DNA of 64,000 nucleotides from NCBI GenBank assembly GCA_964528055.1, contig CAZGQM010000001.1, forward strand, positions 1 through 64,000, written 5' to 3'. The translations under genes were made by a program, and so were the position numbers. The notes under the pieces are model-generated. The model saw only the letters and a list, made by a program, of their open reading frames with translations, was not told the DNA's origin and made no database searches. The stretch is from Geoanaerobacter sp964528055 (lineage in GTDB: Bacteria; Desulfobacterota; Desulfuromonadia; Geobacterales; DSM-12255). This document shows positions 6,522 to 15,535 of this stretch, one piece after another (positions within the stretch are counted from its first letter, which is position 1; the number at the start of each line of letters is the position of its first letter).

Positions 6522-9500
6522 ATGCCTCGCTTTTTCATAAACAGACCGATCTTTGCCTGGGTAATCGCCATCCTTGTCATGCTGGCAGGTCTGCTGGCGA
6601 TCAAGACCCTGCCGGTCTCCCAGTATCCGCCGATTGCACCACCGCAGATCACCATCAACGCAACGTATCCGGGTGCCTCTGCTCAGACAGTCCAGGATAC
6701 GGTTACCCAGGTTGTCGAGCAGAAACTGAACGGCATCGACAACCTGATCTACATGTCCTCCACCAGTGATTCGGCCGGTGCCGTGGCCATCAACCTGAAC
6801 TTCAAGGCAGGAACCGACCCGAATATTGCCCAGGTGCAGGTGCAGAACAAGCTGCAGCTCGCCACGCCGCTTCTCCCGCAGGTCGTCCAGCGGCAGGGGA
6901 TCCAGGTGGTCAAGTCCACCCGGAACTTCCTGATGATTGTCGGCACGGTGTCGGAAGACGGTTCATACAACCGTTACGAGTTGACCGACTATCTGGTTGC
7001 GAATATCCAGGATATCATCAGCCGGGTCGAGGGGGTCGGCGAGGTAACAGTTTTCGGCTCGCAGAACGCCATGCGGATCTGGCTTGATCCGGTCAAACTT
7101 AACAATTTTCACCTTACCAGCAACGATGTCATTGCGGCTGTGCAGGCTCAGAACGCGCAGGTCTCAGCCGGACAGTTCGGCGGCAGCCCGGCGCCACAAG
7201 GGCAGCAGCTCAATGCCACAATCAATGCCCGCACCCTGCTGCAGACACCGGAGCAGTTCGGCAACATCATCCTGCGTACGGGTGGAGACGGTTCAACGGT
7301 CAAACTCAGGGATGTTGCCGAATGCAAGATCGGCACGGAAAACTATGATATCGAGGCGCGCTACAAAGGGAAGCCGGTCGCCGGCATGGCGCTCCGTCTG
7401 GCTGCCGGAGCTAACGCCGTTGAGACCGGCAACCGGATAAAGGCCAAGATGGCGGAACTGGAGCGCTACTTCCCGGCCGGTGTGAAAACTGTCTACCCCT
7501 ATGACTCCACCCCCTTCGTCAAGATTTCCATCGCGGAGGTGGTGGAGACCCTGGTGATTGCAGTGTTCCTGGTCTTCATCATCATGTTCGTCTTCCTACA
7601 GAACATCCGCGCGACACTGATCCCCACCATCGCCGTGCCGGTCGTACTTCTGGGCACCATGGGAGTACTGTCAGTTGCGGGCTTTTCCATCAACACCCTT
7701 ACCATGTTCGCCCTGGTCATTGTCATCGGCCTGCTGGTGGACGACGCCATTGTAGTTGTGGAGAACGTGGAGCGGATTATGAGTGAAGAGGGGCTTTCGC
7801 CCCATGATGCCACCATCAAATCGATGGGGCAGATAACCAGCGCCCTTTGGGGGATCGCAACGGTTCTGACAGCGGTCTTTCTACCCATGGCATTCTTTCC
7901 CGGTTCCACCGGCGTCATCTACCGCCAGTTTTCCATAACCATCATCTCCGCCATGATCCTCTCGGTGCTGGTAGCCATGATCCTGACCCCGGCGCTCTGC
8001 GCAACCATCCTCAAGCCGATAGAAAAGGGGCAGCATTTCGGTGAATCAGGCTGGTTTTCGTGGTTCTTCCGTCGGTTCAACAAACTGTTCGAACTCTGCC
8101 GGCACAACTACGAAGGGATCGTCGGCCGCTCCTTCGGCAAGCCGGTGCGCTACCTGTTGATATACGGTTCCATTGTCGCTGCCATGGCCATCTTCTTTCT
8201 GAAACTCCCCACCGCCTTCCTCCCTGATGAGGATCAGGGTTTCATCATCTGCCAGGTGCAGCTGCCGGCCGGTGCTACCAGGGAGCGGACTCTCCAGGTG
8301 CTCGAGCAGATGGAGAAGCATTTTCTGGAGAAGGAGACCAAAACCGTCGAATCGCTGATCACTGTAGCCGGTTTCAGTTTTGCCGGTCGCGGCCAGAACA
8401 TGGGGCTCGCATGGGTCAGGCTCAAGGACTGGAAACTGCGCAAGACACCCGACCTCAAGGCAAAGGCAGTAGCCGGACGTGCCATGGGGGCGTTCTCGAA
8501 AATCCGTGACGGCCTGGCCTTTGCGTTTTCGCCACCGGCTGTTATCGAACTTGGACAGGCCAACGGCTTCGACCTTCAGCTCCAGGATCGTGGAGGGCTG
8601 GGGCACGCCAAACTGATGGAGGCGCGCAACCAACTGCTGGGGATGGCGATGAAAAATCCGAAGCTGGTGGCGGTGCGCCCCAATGGTCAGGATGACTCCC
8701 CGCAGTACAAGCTGGATATCGATGATGTGCGGGCAGGTGCCCTGGGGGTTTCACTGGCTGACATCAACAATGTCCTCGCCAGCGCCTGGGGAAGTTCCTA
8801 CGTCAACGACTTCATTCAGAACGACCGGGTCAAGAAGGTTTATATCCAGGGGGCAGCTCCGTACCGGATGCTGCCGGATGATATCAACAGCTGGTACGTG
8901 CGGAACAAGGATGGCCAGATGGTGCCATTTTCGTCGTTTGCCACCGCACACTGGCAGTATGGATCACCCCGCCTTGAGCGGTATAACGGTATACCGTCGG
9001 TGGAGATCATGGGTCAGGCGGCTCCGGGGATCAGTACCGGCGAAGCCATGGCCGAGATGGAGAAGATGGTGGAGCAACTGCCCATCGGCATCGGTTACGA
9101 ATGGACCGGCCTCTCCTACGAAGAAAAAAGGGCGGGCGCCCAGGCTCCGGCCCTCTACGCCATCTCACTGCTGGTGGTGTTCCTCTCCGTGGCGGCTCTG
9201 TATGAAAGCTGGACCATCCCCTTTGTCAACCTGCTGATGCTGCCGCTGGGACTGGTAGGAGCTGTGGCGGCAGTCAAGCTGCGCATGTTCCCCAACGATA
9301 TCTATCTGCAGATCGGCCTGCTCACCACCATCGGCCTTTCTACCAAGAACGCCATCCTGATCATCCAGTTCATCAAGGCGCAAATGCATGAAGGGCATGA
9401 ACTGGTCGAGGCGACCCTGATGGCAGTGAAGATAAGGCTTCGCCCGGTCATCATGACCTCACTGGCGTTCTTCTTCGGCACCCTGCCGCTGGCTCTGACC

Positions 9501-9689
9501 AAGGGGGCCGGAGCTGCGGCCCAGAACGCCATAGGCACCGCAGTCACAGGTGGGCTGCTGTCGGCAACGTTCATCGACCTGATCTTCATACCCTTCTTTT
9601 TTGTCATGGTGTCGCGGCTGTTTGGCAGAAAAAAATATAAGTCGCATGAAGCAGAACCTGCCGTTGTAAGTCGTACGGAGGTACAGTGA
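6522..9689 (+). CDS. RND multidrug efflux pump, inner-membrane subunit (AcrB/MexB, HAE1)
   Basis: 1055 residues, the usual length of hydrophobe/amphiphile efflux RND pumps. It uses proton influx to export hydrophobic compounds from the periplasm and inner membrane. The N-terminus MPRFFINRPIFAWVIAI is diagnostic. The proton-relay acids D407-D408 lie in TM4 (GLLVDDAIVVVENVER), and the partner lysine is K942 in STKNAILI. Twelve membrane segments and two large periplasmic loops are evident. An AAGGAG site precedes the ATG. It lies between adaptor and channel genes as in mexAB-oprM. The substrate is not predictable. Confidence 0.95.
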   Translation: MPRFFINRPIFAWVIAILVMLAGLLAIKTLPVSQYPPIAPPQITINATYPGASAQTVQDTVTQVVEQKLNGIDNLIYMSSTSDSAGAVAINLNFKAGTDPNIAQVQVQNKLQLATPLLPQVVQRQGIQVVKSTRNFLMIVGTVSEDGSYNRYELTDYLVANIQDIISRVEGVGEVTVFGSQNAMRIWLDPVKLNNFHLTSNDVIAAVQAQNAQVSAGQFGGSPAPQGQQLNATINARTLLQTPEQFGNIILRTGGDGSTVKLRDVAECKIGTENYDIEARYKGKPVAGMALRLAAGANAVETGNRIKAKMAELERYFPAGVKTVYPYDSTPFVKISIAEVVETLVIAVFLVFIIMFVFLQNIRATLIPTIAVPVVLLGTMGVLSVAGFSINTLTMFALVIVIGLLVDDAIVVVENVERIMSEEGLSPHDATIKSMGQITSALWGIATVLTAVFLPMAFFPGSTGVIYRQFSITIISAMILSVLVAMILTPALCATILKPIEKGQHFGESGWFSWFFRRFNKLFELCRHNYEGIVGRSFGKPVRYLLIYGSIVAAMAIFFLKLPTAFLPDEDQGFIICQVQLPAGATRERTLQVLEQMEKHFLEKETKTVESLITVAGFSFAGRGQNMGLAWVRLKDWKLRKTPDLKAKAVAGRAMGAFSKIRDGLAFAFSPPAVIELGQANGFDLQLQDRGGLGHAKLMEARNQLLGMAMKNPKLVAVRPNGQDDSPQYKLDIDDVRAGALGVSLADINNVLASAWGSSYVNDFIQNDRVKKVYIQGAAPYRMLPDDINSWYVRNKDGQMVPFSSFATAHWQYGSPRLERYNGIPSVEIMGQAAPGISTGEAMAEMEKMVEQLPIGIGYEWTGLSYEEKRAGAQAPALYAISLLVVFLSVAALYESWTIPFVNLLMLPLGLVGAVAAVKLRMFPNDIYLQIGLLTTIGLSTKNAILIIQFIKAQMHEGHELVEATLMAVKIRLRPVIMTSLAFFFGTLPLALTKGAGAAAQNAIGTAVTGGLLSATFIDLIFIPFFFVMVSRLFGRKKYKSHEAEPAVVSRTEVQ

Positions 9690-9690
9690 T

Positions 9691-11181
9691 ATGAATGGAA
9701 TAACTGGTAATGCCGAGATACCTGGGAGTCAAGAAAGAGCATGCGCCTGGCTGCGCTTAGCAACCATTGGTTTTGCCCTGTTTGCTCTCGTTGGTTGTTC
9801 GACAATGGCCCCTAAATATGCACGGCCTGCTGTTCCGGTATCGTCCGATTGGCCCACAGGCCCGGCCTATAAGACGGAAATGGCTAATCCATCGCAAAAG
9901 CCGTTGGCCGACATTCAGTGGCGGGAGTTCTTTGTCGACGAGCAGTTGCGGAAGTTGATAGCCCTGGCCCTGGAAAACAACCGCGATCTGCGGGTTGCTG
10001 CCCTCAATATGGAGCGCCTCCGGGCCCAGTATCAGATCCAGCGAGCAAATCTGTTACCGAAAGTTGATGCCTTTGCAGGCGGAAGTTTCCAGCGGCTCCC
10101 GGAAACCCTCTCCGGCACGGGTCGGTCCATGACAGTTGAACAATACAATGTCGGTCTCGGTATCAGCTCTTACGAACTGGACCTTTTCGGCCGGGTGCGC
10201 AGCCTCAAGGACCAGGCACTGGAACAGTATCTTGCGACTGAGCAGGCACAGCGAAGCGCACAGATCAGTCTGGTTTCCCAGGTTGCCGCCGCTTACCTGG
10301 CTTTTGCCGCCGATTGCGAGCGGTTGAAGCTTTCCAATGAGACCCTTGTCAACCAGCAGGAATCGTTCAAGCTGATCAAGAGCCGATTCGAGGCGGGGGT
10401 CTCTTCCGCACTCACCGTTAATCAGGCCCAGACCACCGTGGATACAGCGCGGGTGGACATCGCCCGCTACACCGCGCTGGTAGCACAGGACGAAAATGCC
10501 CTGACACAGGTGGTCGGTTCCACTGTCCCTCCTGACCTGCTGCCGAAATCACTTTCCGAGCGTTTGACCTCTCTCAAGGACCTCTCTCCTGGTCTGCCAT
10601 CCGATGTACTGCTCAGCCGACCCGACATACTCCAGGCAGAAGGTCAGCTAAAGGGGGCCAACGCCAACATCGGTGCGGCACGAGCGGCGTTTTTCCCTCG
10701 GATCACTCTGGTCTCGTCCGTTGGCTTCGGTAGCGATGAACTGACCGGGTTATTCAAGCCGGGTTCCTTCGCCTGGAAATTTGCTCCGCAGATAACACTT
10801 CCTATCTTTGACGGCGGTAGCAACCTTGCCAATAAAAAAGTCGCTGAAGTGGATCGGGAGATCGCTGTTGCTCAATACGAGAAGACCATCCAGAGCGCCT
10901 TCCGTGAAGTGGCCGATGCTCTGGCGCAGCGGGGTACCATTGATGATCAGGTCGCTGCCCAGCAGTCACTCACTGACGCCACTGCCGAAAGCTGCCGACT
11001 CTCCCAGGCCCGTTTTGACAAGGGGGTGGACAGCTTTCTGACGGTGCTGGACTCCTTTCGATCTCTCTATGGCGCCCAGCAGAATCTGATTTCCGCTCGC
11101 CTCGCACGCCTGAATAATCTTGTGACTCTTTACAAGGTATTTGGTGGGGGAAGTACGCAAGGTGATGCCTCCCGTCAGTAA
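9691..11181 (+). CDS. Outer-membrane efflux channel lipoprotein (OprM/NodT family)
   Basis: 496 residues, a TolC-like trimeric channel. A signal peptide ends in the lipobox ALVGC, followed by the family-typical STMAPKYARPAVPV. Two repeats of the outer-membrane-efflux domain follow (about residues 80-280 and 300-485), with long alpha-helical, Ala/Gln-rich segments such as AEGQLKGANANIGAARAAF. It begins 1 base after the pump stop, so the three genes are one translationally coupled operon that completes the tripartite pump. Confidence 0.93.
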   Translation: MNGITGNAEIPGSQERACAWLRLATIGFALFALVGCSTMAPKYARPAVPVSSDWPTGPAYKTEMANPSQKPLADIQWREFFVDEQLRKLIALALENNRDLRVAALNMERLRAQYQIQRANLLPKVDAFAGGSFQRLPETLSGTGRSMTVEQYNVGLGISSYELDLFGRVRSLKDQALEQYLATEQAQRSAQISLVSQVAAAYLAFAADCERLKLSNETLVNQQESFKLIKSRFEAGVSSALTVNQAQTTVDTARVDIARYTALVAQDENALTQVVGSTVPPDLLPKSLSERLTSLKDLSPGLPSDVLLSRPDILQAEGQLKGANANIGAARAAFFPRITLVSSVGFGSDELTGLFKPGSFAWKFAPQITLPIFDGGSNLANKKVAEVDREIAVAQYEKTIQSAFREVADALAQRGTIDDQVAAQQSLTDATAESCRLSQARFDKGVDSFLTVLDSFRSLYGAQQNLISARLARLNNLVTLYKVFGGGSTQGDASRQ

Positions 11182-11245
11182 TGATTTTGCCGGTATCTCT
11201 GATAACTTCTGATCTGCTGTAGACAAAACTTAAGGGTACCTCTTA

Positions 11246-11575
11246 ATGGCAACCTTCTTTCTGATAGGCTTCATTGCGTTTATTGCTCTCCCTTCACTCC
11301 TTTGGTTCTATGCAGTAGCGGATGTTGCAAGGAATGAATTCAAAGATTTAGCCATAAAAATAATATGGTTGATAATTCTCTGTTTATTTCCTCCTTTGGG
11401 AACCATACTGTATTTCCTGATCGGACGTAGCCAACGGAGGACCAACTATCCAGTAGGCAGGGTTGTCGCGTTCATTATTTTCATCGTTCCTGCGTTGATG
11501 ATTGCAGCGTATTTTCTCTTTTCATTAGGACTACTATCGTTTGTGCCCGCTCCTCCTGAGACACTCCGGATTTAG
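11246..11575 (+). CDS. Small membrane protein with a PLDc_N-type domain
   Basis: 109 residues with three hydrophobic segments. The middle part (IIWLIILCLFPPLGTILYFL then IGR) matches the N-terminal membrane domain found in cardiolipin synthases and in many free-standing small proteins (PLDc_N). It has no catalytic HKD motif, so it is not a phospholipase. It follows the efflux operon by 64 bases in the same direction and could be a passenger. The function is unknown. Confidence 0.65.
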   Translation: MATFFLIGFIAFIALPSLLWFYAVADVARNEFKDLAIKIIWLIILCLFPPLGTILYFLIGRSQRRTNYPVGRVVAFIIFIVPALMIAAYFLFSLGLLSFVPAPPETLRI

Positions 11576-11769
11576 CAGCAGGAAATTGGCTTGCGCTGTG
11601 GTTCCAACAAAAAATCGCATACAACTTTCTTCAGCTGAGTAAGGTCGATTCCACTTTGCCAGAGAACGCGCTGACCGAATCCTAACTCATGCAGAATGTT
11701 GAATACTACACAGTTCGATTTGTAACCCACTCTCCCATCTAAGTTAAATAGTCCGTAAACCTGGGCATA
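11572..11769 (-). pseudogene. Possible gene remnant without a good start
   Basis: On the minus strand an open stretch of 65 codons ends in TAA at 11572-11574 and looks protein-like (it contains KSNCVVFNILHELGFGQRV and DLTQLKKVVCDF). There is no ATG; the only plausible start is a GTG about 53 codons from the end, with no proper ribosome site. Upstream the DNA turns A+T-rich and non-coding. It overlaps the end of the preceding plus-strand gene by 4 bases. I read it as a decayed C-terminal fragment; the family is not recognised. The rest of 11770-11885 holds nothing I can identify. Confidence 0.3.
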
Positions 11770-11885
11770 TCACCGGAAATCTCGAAGAGAAAAAATTGAA
11801 TATTTTGGATAAGTGCTAGAAATTAAAGCAGATATATGTGAATGGTCTATACATTGCATATTCCATATAGTAGGAAATCAGAATA

Positions 11886-11914
11886 TTGTCTGTGCTGGCT
11901 GCTCTGTCTATTAA
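11886..11914 (+). promoter_or_regulatory. Candidate sigma-70 promoter of the cytochrome cluster
   Basis: TTGTCT (11886-11891), a 17-base spacer and TATTAA (11909-11914). It lies 30 bases before the leader ORF. The match is moderate. Confidence 0.35.
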
Positions 11915-11943
11915 GGCTGGTTTATAAACGGTAAGGAGAGTTT

Positions 11944-12003
11944 ATGCAGGAATTCTGCATTGTCACTTTGCAGAACATCCACGAAAAAAGGAGAAAAATA
12001 TGA
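11944..12003 (+). CDS. 19-codon leader ORF coupled to the DUF3373 gene
   Basis: ATG 11944 has an AAGGAG ribosome site at 11933-11938 with 5-base spacing. The ORF encodes MQEFCIVTLQNIHEKRRKI, and its TGA (12001-12003) overlaps the ATG of the barrel gene at 12000 (ATGA). An inverted repeat ATGCAG-N5-CTGCAT (11944-11960) covers its start. The layout suggests translational coupling or leader control of the electron-transfer operon. Whether a peptide is made is unknown, and no run of one amino acid points to classical attenuation. Confidence 0.45.
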   Translation: MQEFCIVTLQNIHEKRRKI

Positions 12004-13715
12004 AAAGGGTTGGAAGGAAGTTTGTCGCAGCGGCACTTCTGGGAGGTCTGGCTATTCCCGCTGCGTCCTTGGCGGCCGACGATGTTCATTTGAAACTGGA
12101 AACGCTTCAGAAAGAGATCGATGCCCTCAAGCTGCAGACCAAGAAGCATGAGGATAAGGCTATGGAGAAGTGGCTGACCATCGGCGGGGACTACCGGTTC
12201 AGAATTGATTCGCTACGTGGTCATACTCAACCGTATACAAATGCTCAAGGGATGTTCAAATGGATGGGTGAAAATGCCCTAATATCTGTAGCAGGAGCTC
12301 CTTTTGGGCTTCCTCCTGGCAATTACCCTGCTGGTCAAATACTTTCAATGGCTGCCAATCAGATGAGCAAAATCACCACTTACAGCGCAGCTGCAGCACA
12401 GGCACCTGCTTTTAAGGGAATGCTCAATAATCTTGTTGCGGCACAGGCCGGAACCGGCTTGGCGACTCCAATGAACTTCGCGATCCCCGCCCAAAAGCCG
12501 AGCAACGACACCCTTTACACCAACAGATTCGGCCTCGACCTCCATGCCAAGGCAGTTAAGGATGTTACGGTCAACGTTCGTCTGCTGGCATATAAGACCT
12601 TCGGTTCCCTTGACGATTCCGCAGTTACAGGCAACGGGCAAACCCCGTATTTCGCTGACAGAGTAGGGGTTTTTGACGGGACTCTGGGGCATATCCCCTC
12701 CAGTGACTACATCGGTGTTGACAGGGCGTATGTGACCTGGTCCAACATTGCAGACCAGCCGGTCTGGTTCTCCGTAGGCCGACGCCCTTCTACCAATGGA
12801 ATACCAACAAATCTGAAGCTTAACAACGAACGTCCCGGCAATGGCGGTACCCCGGCACTTTTGGTTGATTACGCATTTGATGGGATGACTCTTGGATGGG
12901 CACCTGATATCGATGCACTTCCCGGCTCATATGCAAAGATTTGCTACGGTCGCGCATTTGAAAGCGGACTGGACAATCGATACAACAGCGGCAACAGCCT
13001 GCAGGATACGGATATGCTCGGTATTGCGGTGATTCCGGTCGACACAGATCCCCTGAGAGTCCATTTTCAGTGGAACCGCGGGTTCAATATCTTTGATTTC
13101 CCGGCTATGAAAAATACCTACTTCGGCGATACCGGGCCCGCTATAAACCTTGGAGACATCGACTGGTATGGAACCGGCGTATTGAGCACTCTGAAAAACA
13201 TCGGCCCTGGCAATCTCAACCTGTTTGGCGAGTTTGGGATGAGTGTTACCCACCCGAACCAGAATGTATCCTCGAACGCAGGGTTCCAGGGTTTGATGAC
13301 AGGTGCTTTCATGGAACCTGAAGCCCCGAGTTCCAAAACCGGTTGGGCTGCTTATGTTGGTGCACGTTACGACCTTCCAACCAATACCAAGATCGGGTTC
13401 GAATACAACCACGGTTCCAAGGACTGGATCACCTTCGCACCTGCTGCCGACGATATGTGGACTGCAAAGGTCGGTACACGCGGCGATGTATATGAAACTT
13501 ACGTAATTCAGGAACTGAACCTGAAGCCGATTTCATCATACTTGGCCAAAGCATTCTTCAAGATCGGTTATCAGTACTATAACTTTGAATACACTGGCAG
13601 TAATAATTGGGTCGGCGCTCCAGTTAAGATCGATGACGTGGCTGGTAATACGATGCTGATGGCACCACTCAAAAATGCTCAGAATATCTATGGCACATTT
13701 GAAGTAAAATTCTAG
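12000..13715 (+). CDS. DUF3373-family outer-membrane beta-barrel (putative porin)
   Basis: 571 residues. A signal peptide (to about residue 25, SLAADD) is followed by a short coiled coil (LKLETLQKEIDALKLQTKK), typical of trimer- or peptidoglycan-associated porins. The rest is rich in alternating aromatic and polar beta strands, and the protein ends in phenylalanine (GTFEVKF), the outer-membrane barrel sorting signal. It has no haem motif. It is the first main gene of a cluster with an octaheme cytochrome and a rhodanese protein, so I infer a pore or conduit role. Its ATG has an AAGGAG site and overlaps the leader ORF stop. Confidence 0.75.
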   Translation: MKRVGRKFVAAALLGGLAIPAASLAADDVHLKLETLQKEIDALKLQTKKHEDKAMEKWLTIGGDYRFRIDSLRGHTQPYTNAQGMFKWMGENALISVAGAPFGLPPGNYPAGQILSMAANQMSKITTYSAAAAQAPAFKGMLNNLVAAQAGTGLATPMNFAIPAQKPSNDTLYTNRFGLDLHAKAVKDVTVNVRLLAYKTFGSLDDSAVTGNGQTPYFADRVGVFDGTLGHIPSSDYIGVDRAYVTWSNIADQPVWFSVGRRPSTNGIPTNLKLNNERPGNGGTPALLVDYAFDGMTLGWAPDIDALPGSYAKICYGRAFESGLDNRYNSGNSLQDTDMLGIAVIPVDTDPLRVHFQWNRGFNIFDFPAMKNTYFGDTGPAINLGDIDWYGTGVLSTLKNIGPGNLNLFGEFGMSVTHPNQNVSSNAGFQGLMTGAFMEPEAPSSKTGWAAYVGARYDLPTNTKIGFEYNHGSKDWITFAPAADDMWTAKVGTRGDVYETYVIQELNLKPISSYLAKAFFKIGYQYYNFEYTGSNNWVGAPVKIDDVAGNTMLMAPLKNAQNIYGTFEVKF

Positions 13716-13804
13716 AACCTGAATGCCAGTTTCCTGCGGCAGGACAATCCTACCACGGGAAAAATACAAACCATTTACAGCAGTGTAAAGAAAAGGAGCA
13801 GATC

Positions 13805-14131
13805 ATGAAAAAGATTATATCCGTTATGATGCTGGCAGCATTACTCTCAGTGGGGCTTTTCTCCTTCGGGACTTCAGCATTTGCAGATGAAATAAAGATG
13901 GTTGGAGTTATAACCAAGATTGAGATTGCAGGCAAGGATGCAAAAGTTGCCAATGTGACACTGAAAGACAACAAGACTGAAGCAAGCGTTGTGGTCACAG
14001 TTACCGACGACCTTACCCTGGACAAATTCAAGGACAACAGGATTGTTGAAGGAGATGAAATTCGCCTCAAGTATGAACTCATTGACGGCAAGAATGTAAG
14101 CAAACTGTTCCGCAAGACCGCGGGATGCTGA
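13805..14131 (+). CDS. Small periplasmic beta-rich protein of the cytochrome cluster
   Basis: 108 residues with a clear signal peptide (cleavage near TSAFADE). The mature part of about 80 residues alternates short beta strands (MVGVITKIEIAGKDAKVANV, ASVVVTVTDDLTL, EIRLKYELIDGKNVSKLF) and looks like a small OB-like barrel. A similar strand pattern occurs in the N-terminal part of the rhodanese protein two genes downstream. It has no cysteine pair or haem motif. A strong AAGGAG site precedes the ATG, and the cytochrome gene starts 36 bases after its stop. The function is unknown. Confidence 0.6.
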   Translation: MKKIISVMMLAALLSVGLFSFGTSAFADEIKMVGVITKIEIAGKDAKVANVTLKDNKTEASVVVTVTDDLTLDKFKDNRIVEGDEIRLKYELIDGKNVSKLFRKTAGC

Positions 14132-14167
14132 TTTGATCGACAGGAAATAAACATTACGGAGTAATAA

Positions 14168-15535
14168 ATGAGAAAAATATTCAGCATTATCCCCATGCTG
14201 TCGATTCTGGCGCTCACAGCTGCTGCATCTCTTGCGGCAGAGCACCCTGGGAAGGAAGAGATTAGCAAGAACGGATATAAAGGTCCTGAAACATGCGAAG
14301 CGTGTCATCCAGGCAAGGCAAAAGAGTTTCTTTCAACCGTCCACTGGAAACATTCCTCGAAAGTAACCAATGTGGACGGCATAGATCCTGACAAAGAGTA
14401 CGGCATGTGGAACCGGATCTACACCATGTGCAACGGTAACGATGTGGTGAACAACCTGAAAGAGATTCCGAAAAACGCCGCGGGCAAATCAAAGTTTTCC
14501 GGGTGCAATACCTGTCATCCAGGGAATCATCTGAGCGATGTCGGCAGCACCGGGACTGAAGCCGAGAATGCTGTCGACTGCCTCGTCTGTCACTCGACAG
14601 ATTACGATTTCAGCAAACGGAAGCCGTTTAAGGACGACAAAGGCCAGGTGATAATGGGTCAGGACCGATCCACCAAGGCAGCTCTGAGCATTAGAAAACC
14701 GACAGTCAAAAACTGTATGGTATGCCACGAAGCTGCAGGTGGAGGTGTTCTTGTCAAACGAGGGTTCTCATTTACAAAGGATAACGACGTACATGCCGCC
14801 AAAGGGATGGTCTGCGTTGACTGCCACAAGGCGAAAAACCATAAGATACCGACCGGATTTGACCCGAACAACTGGGCCAATGATGGTATCCGGCTTTCCT
14901 GTGCAGGATGCCATACGGAAAAGCCACATAAGGACACAGACCTGAACCGCCATTCAGCAAGGATTGCTTGCCAGACCTGCCACATAACGAGAACCGGTGG
15001 CGCTTTTGTAAAAGATTTCACCAAATGGGAGCAGGATTCCAACAAGTTTTTTGAGCCGACCACGCTTCGTAAAGAGGCCAATGAAACCGTTCCTGTCTAT
15101 GCCTGGTACAACAATACTGTCGCCAATACTCCGGAGTTTATAGGGCCAAAAGGGAACAGATCCGACAAAACCAGCAAGATTCACCCATTCAAGATCTTCC
15201 AGGGAAAGGGCTTTTTCGACAAAAAGACCGGACAGCTTCTTTCCATGGATTTTGCACCGCCGATGGCAACCGGGAACACCCTGGCAGGCGTTGCGTCAGC
15301 CGCGAAAATACTTGGTCTTAAGGATTACGAGCCTGTTCCAGGCTGGCAGACCATCTATTTCGGCAGCAACCACCTGACAACCAAAAGCAAGGCGCTGTAC
15401 TGCAATAATTGCCATGCAATTAACGGCGTTCTTAACTTCAAGGATCTCGGTTACAACCAGGACGAAATAAAGAAACTGGTAAGCCCTGAGCTTTATTTTG
15501 ACAAGATGGCTGCCAAGCAGAAGGAGGAGTGGTGA
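14168..15535 (+). CDS. Octaheme c-type cytochrome, tetrathionate-reductase-like (OTR family)
   Basis: 455 residues with a Sec signal peptide (ALTAAASLAAE) and eight CxxCH haem sites: CEACH, CNTCH, CLVCH, CMVCH, CVDCH, CAGCH, CQTCH and CNNCH. The order and surroundings (VDCLVCHST, KPTVKNCMVCH, GMVCVDCHKAKNHKI) resemble the Shewanella-type octaheme tetrathionate reductase family, whose members can also reduce nitrite or hydroxylamine in vitro. It is probably periplasmic and soluble. Its position between a barrel gene and a rhodanese gene suggests electron transfer linked to sulfur compounds or to an outer-membrane conduit. The physiological substrate is open. Confidence 0.8.
   Translation: MRKIFSIIPMLSILALTAAASLAAEHPGKEEISKNGYKGPETCEACHPGKAKEFLSTVHWKHSSKVTNVDGIDPDKEYGMWNRIYTMCNGNDVVNNLKEIPKNAAGKSKFSGCNTCHPGNHLSDVGSTGTEAENAVDCLVCHSTDYDFSKRKPFKDDKGQVIMGQDRSTKAALSIRKPTVKNCMVCHEAAGGGVLVKRGFSFTKDNDVHAAKGMVCVDCHKAKNHKIPTGFDPNNWANDGIRLSCAGCHTEKPHKDTDLNRHSARIACQTCHITRTGGAFVKDFTKWEQDSNKFFEPTTLRKEANETVPVYAWYNNTVANTPEFIGPKGNRSDKTSKIHPFKIFQGKGFFDKKTGQLLSMDFAPPMATGNTLAGVASAAKILGLKDYEPVPGWQTIYFGSNHLTTKSKALYCNNCHAINGVLNFKDLGYNQDEIKKLVSPELYFDKMAAKQKEEW

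Noticed and set aside
11575..11999. Cyclic-dinucleotide (GEMM) riboswitch upstream of the cytochrome cluster, as known in Geobacter
   Set aside because: The conserved GEMM core blocks are not found in the leader, by eye, on the coding strand.
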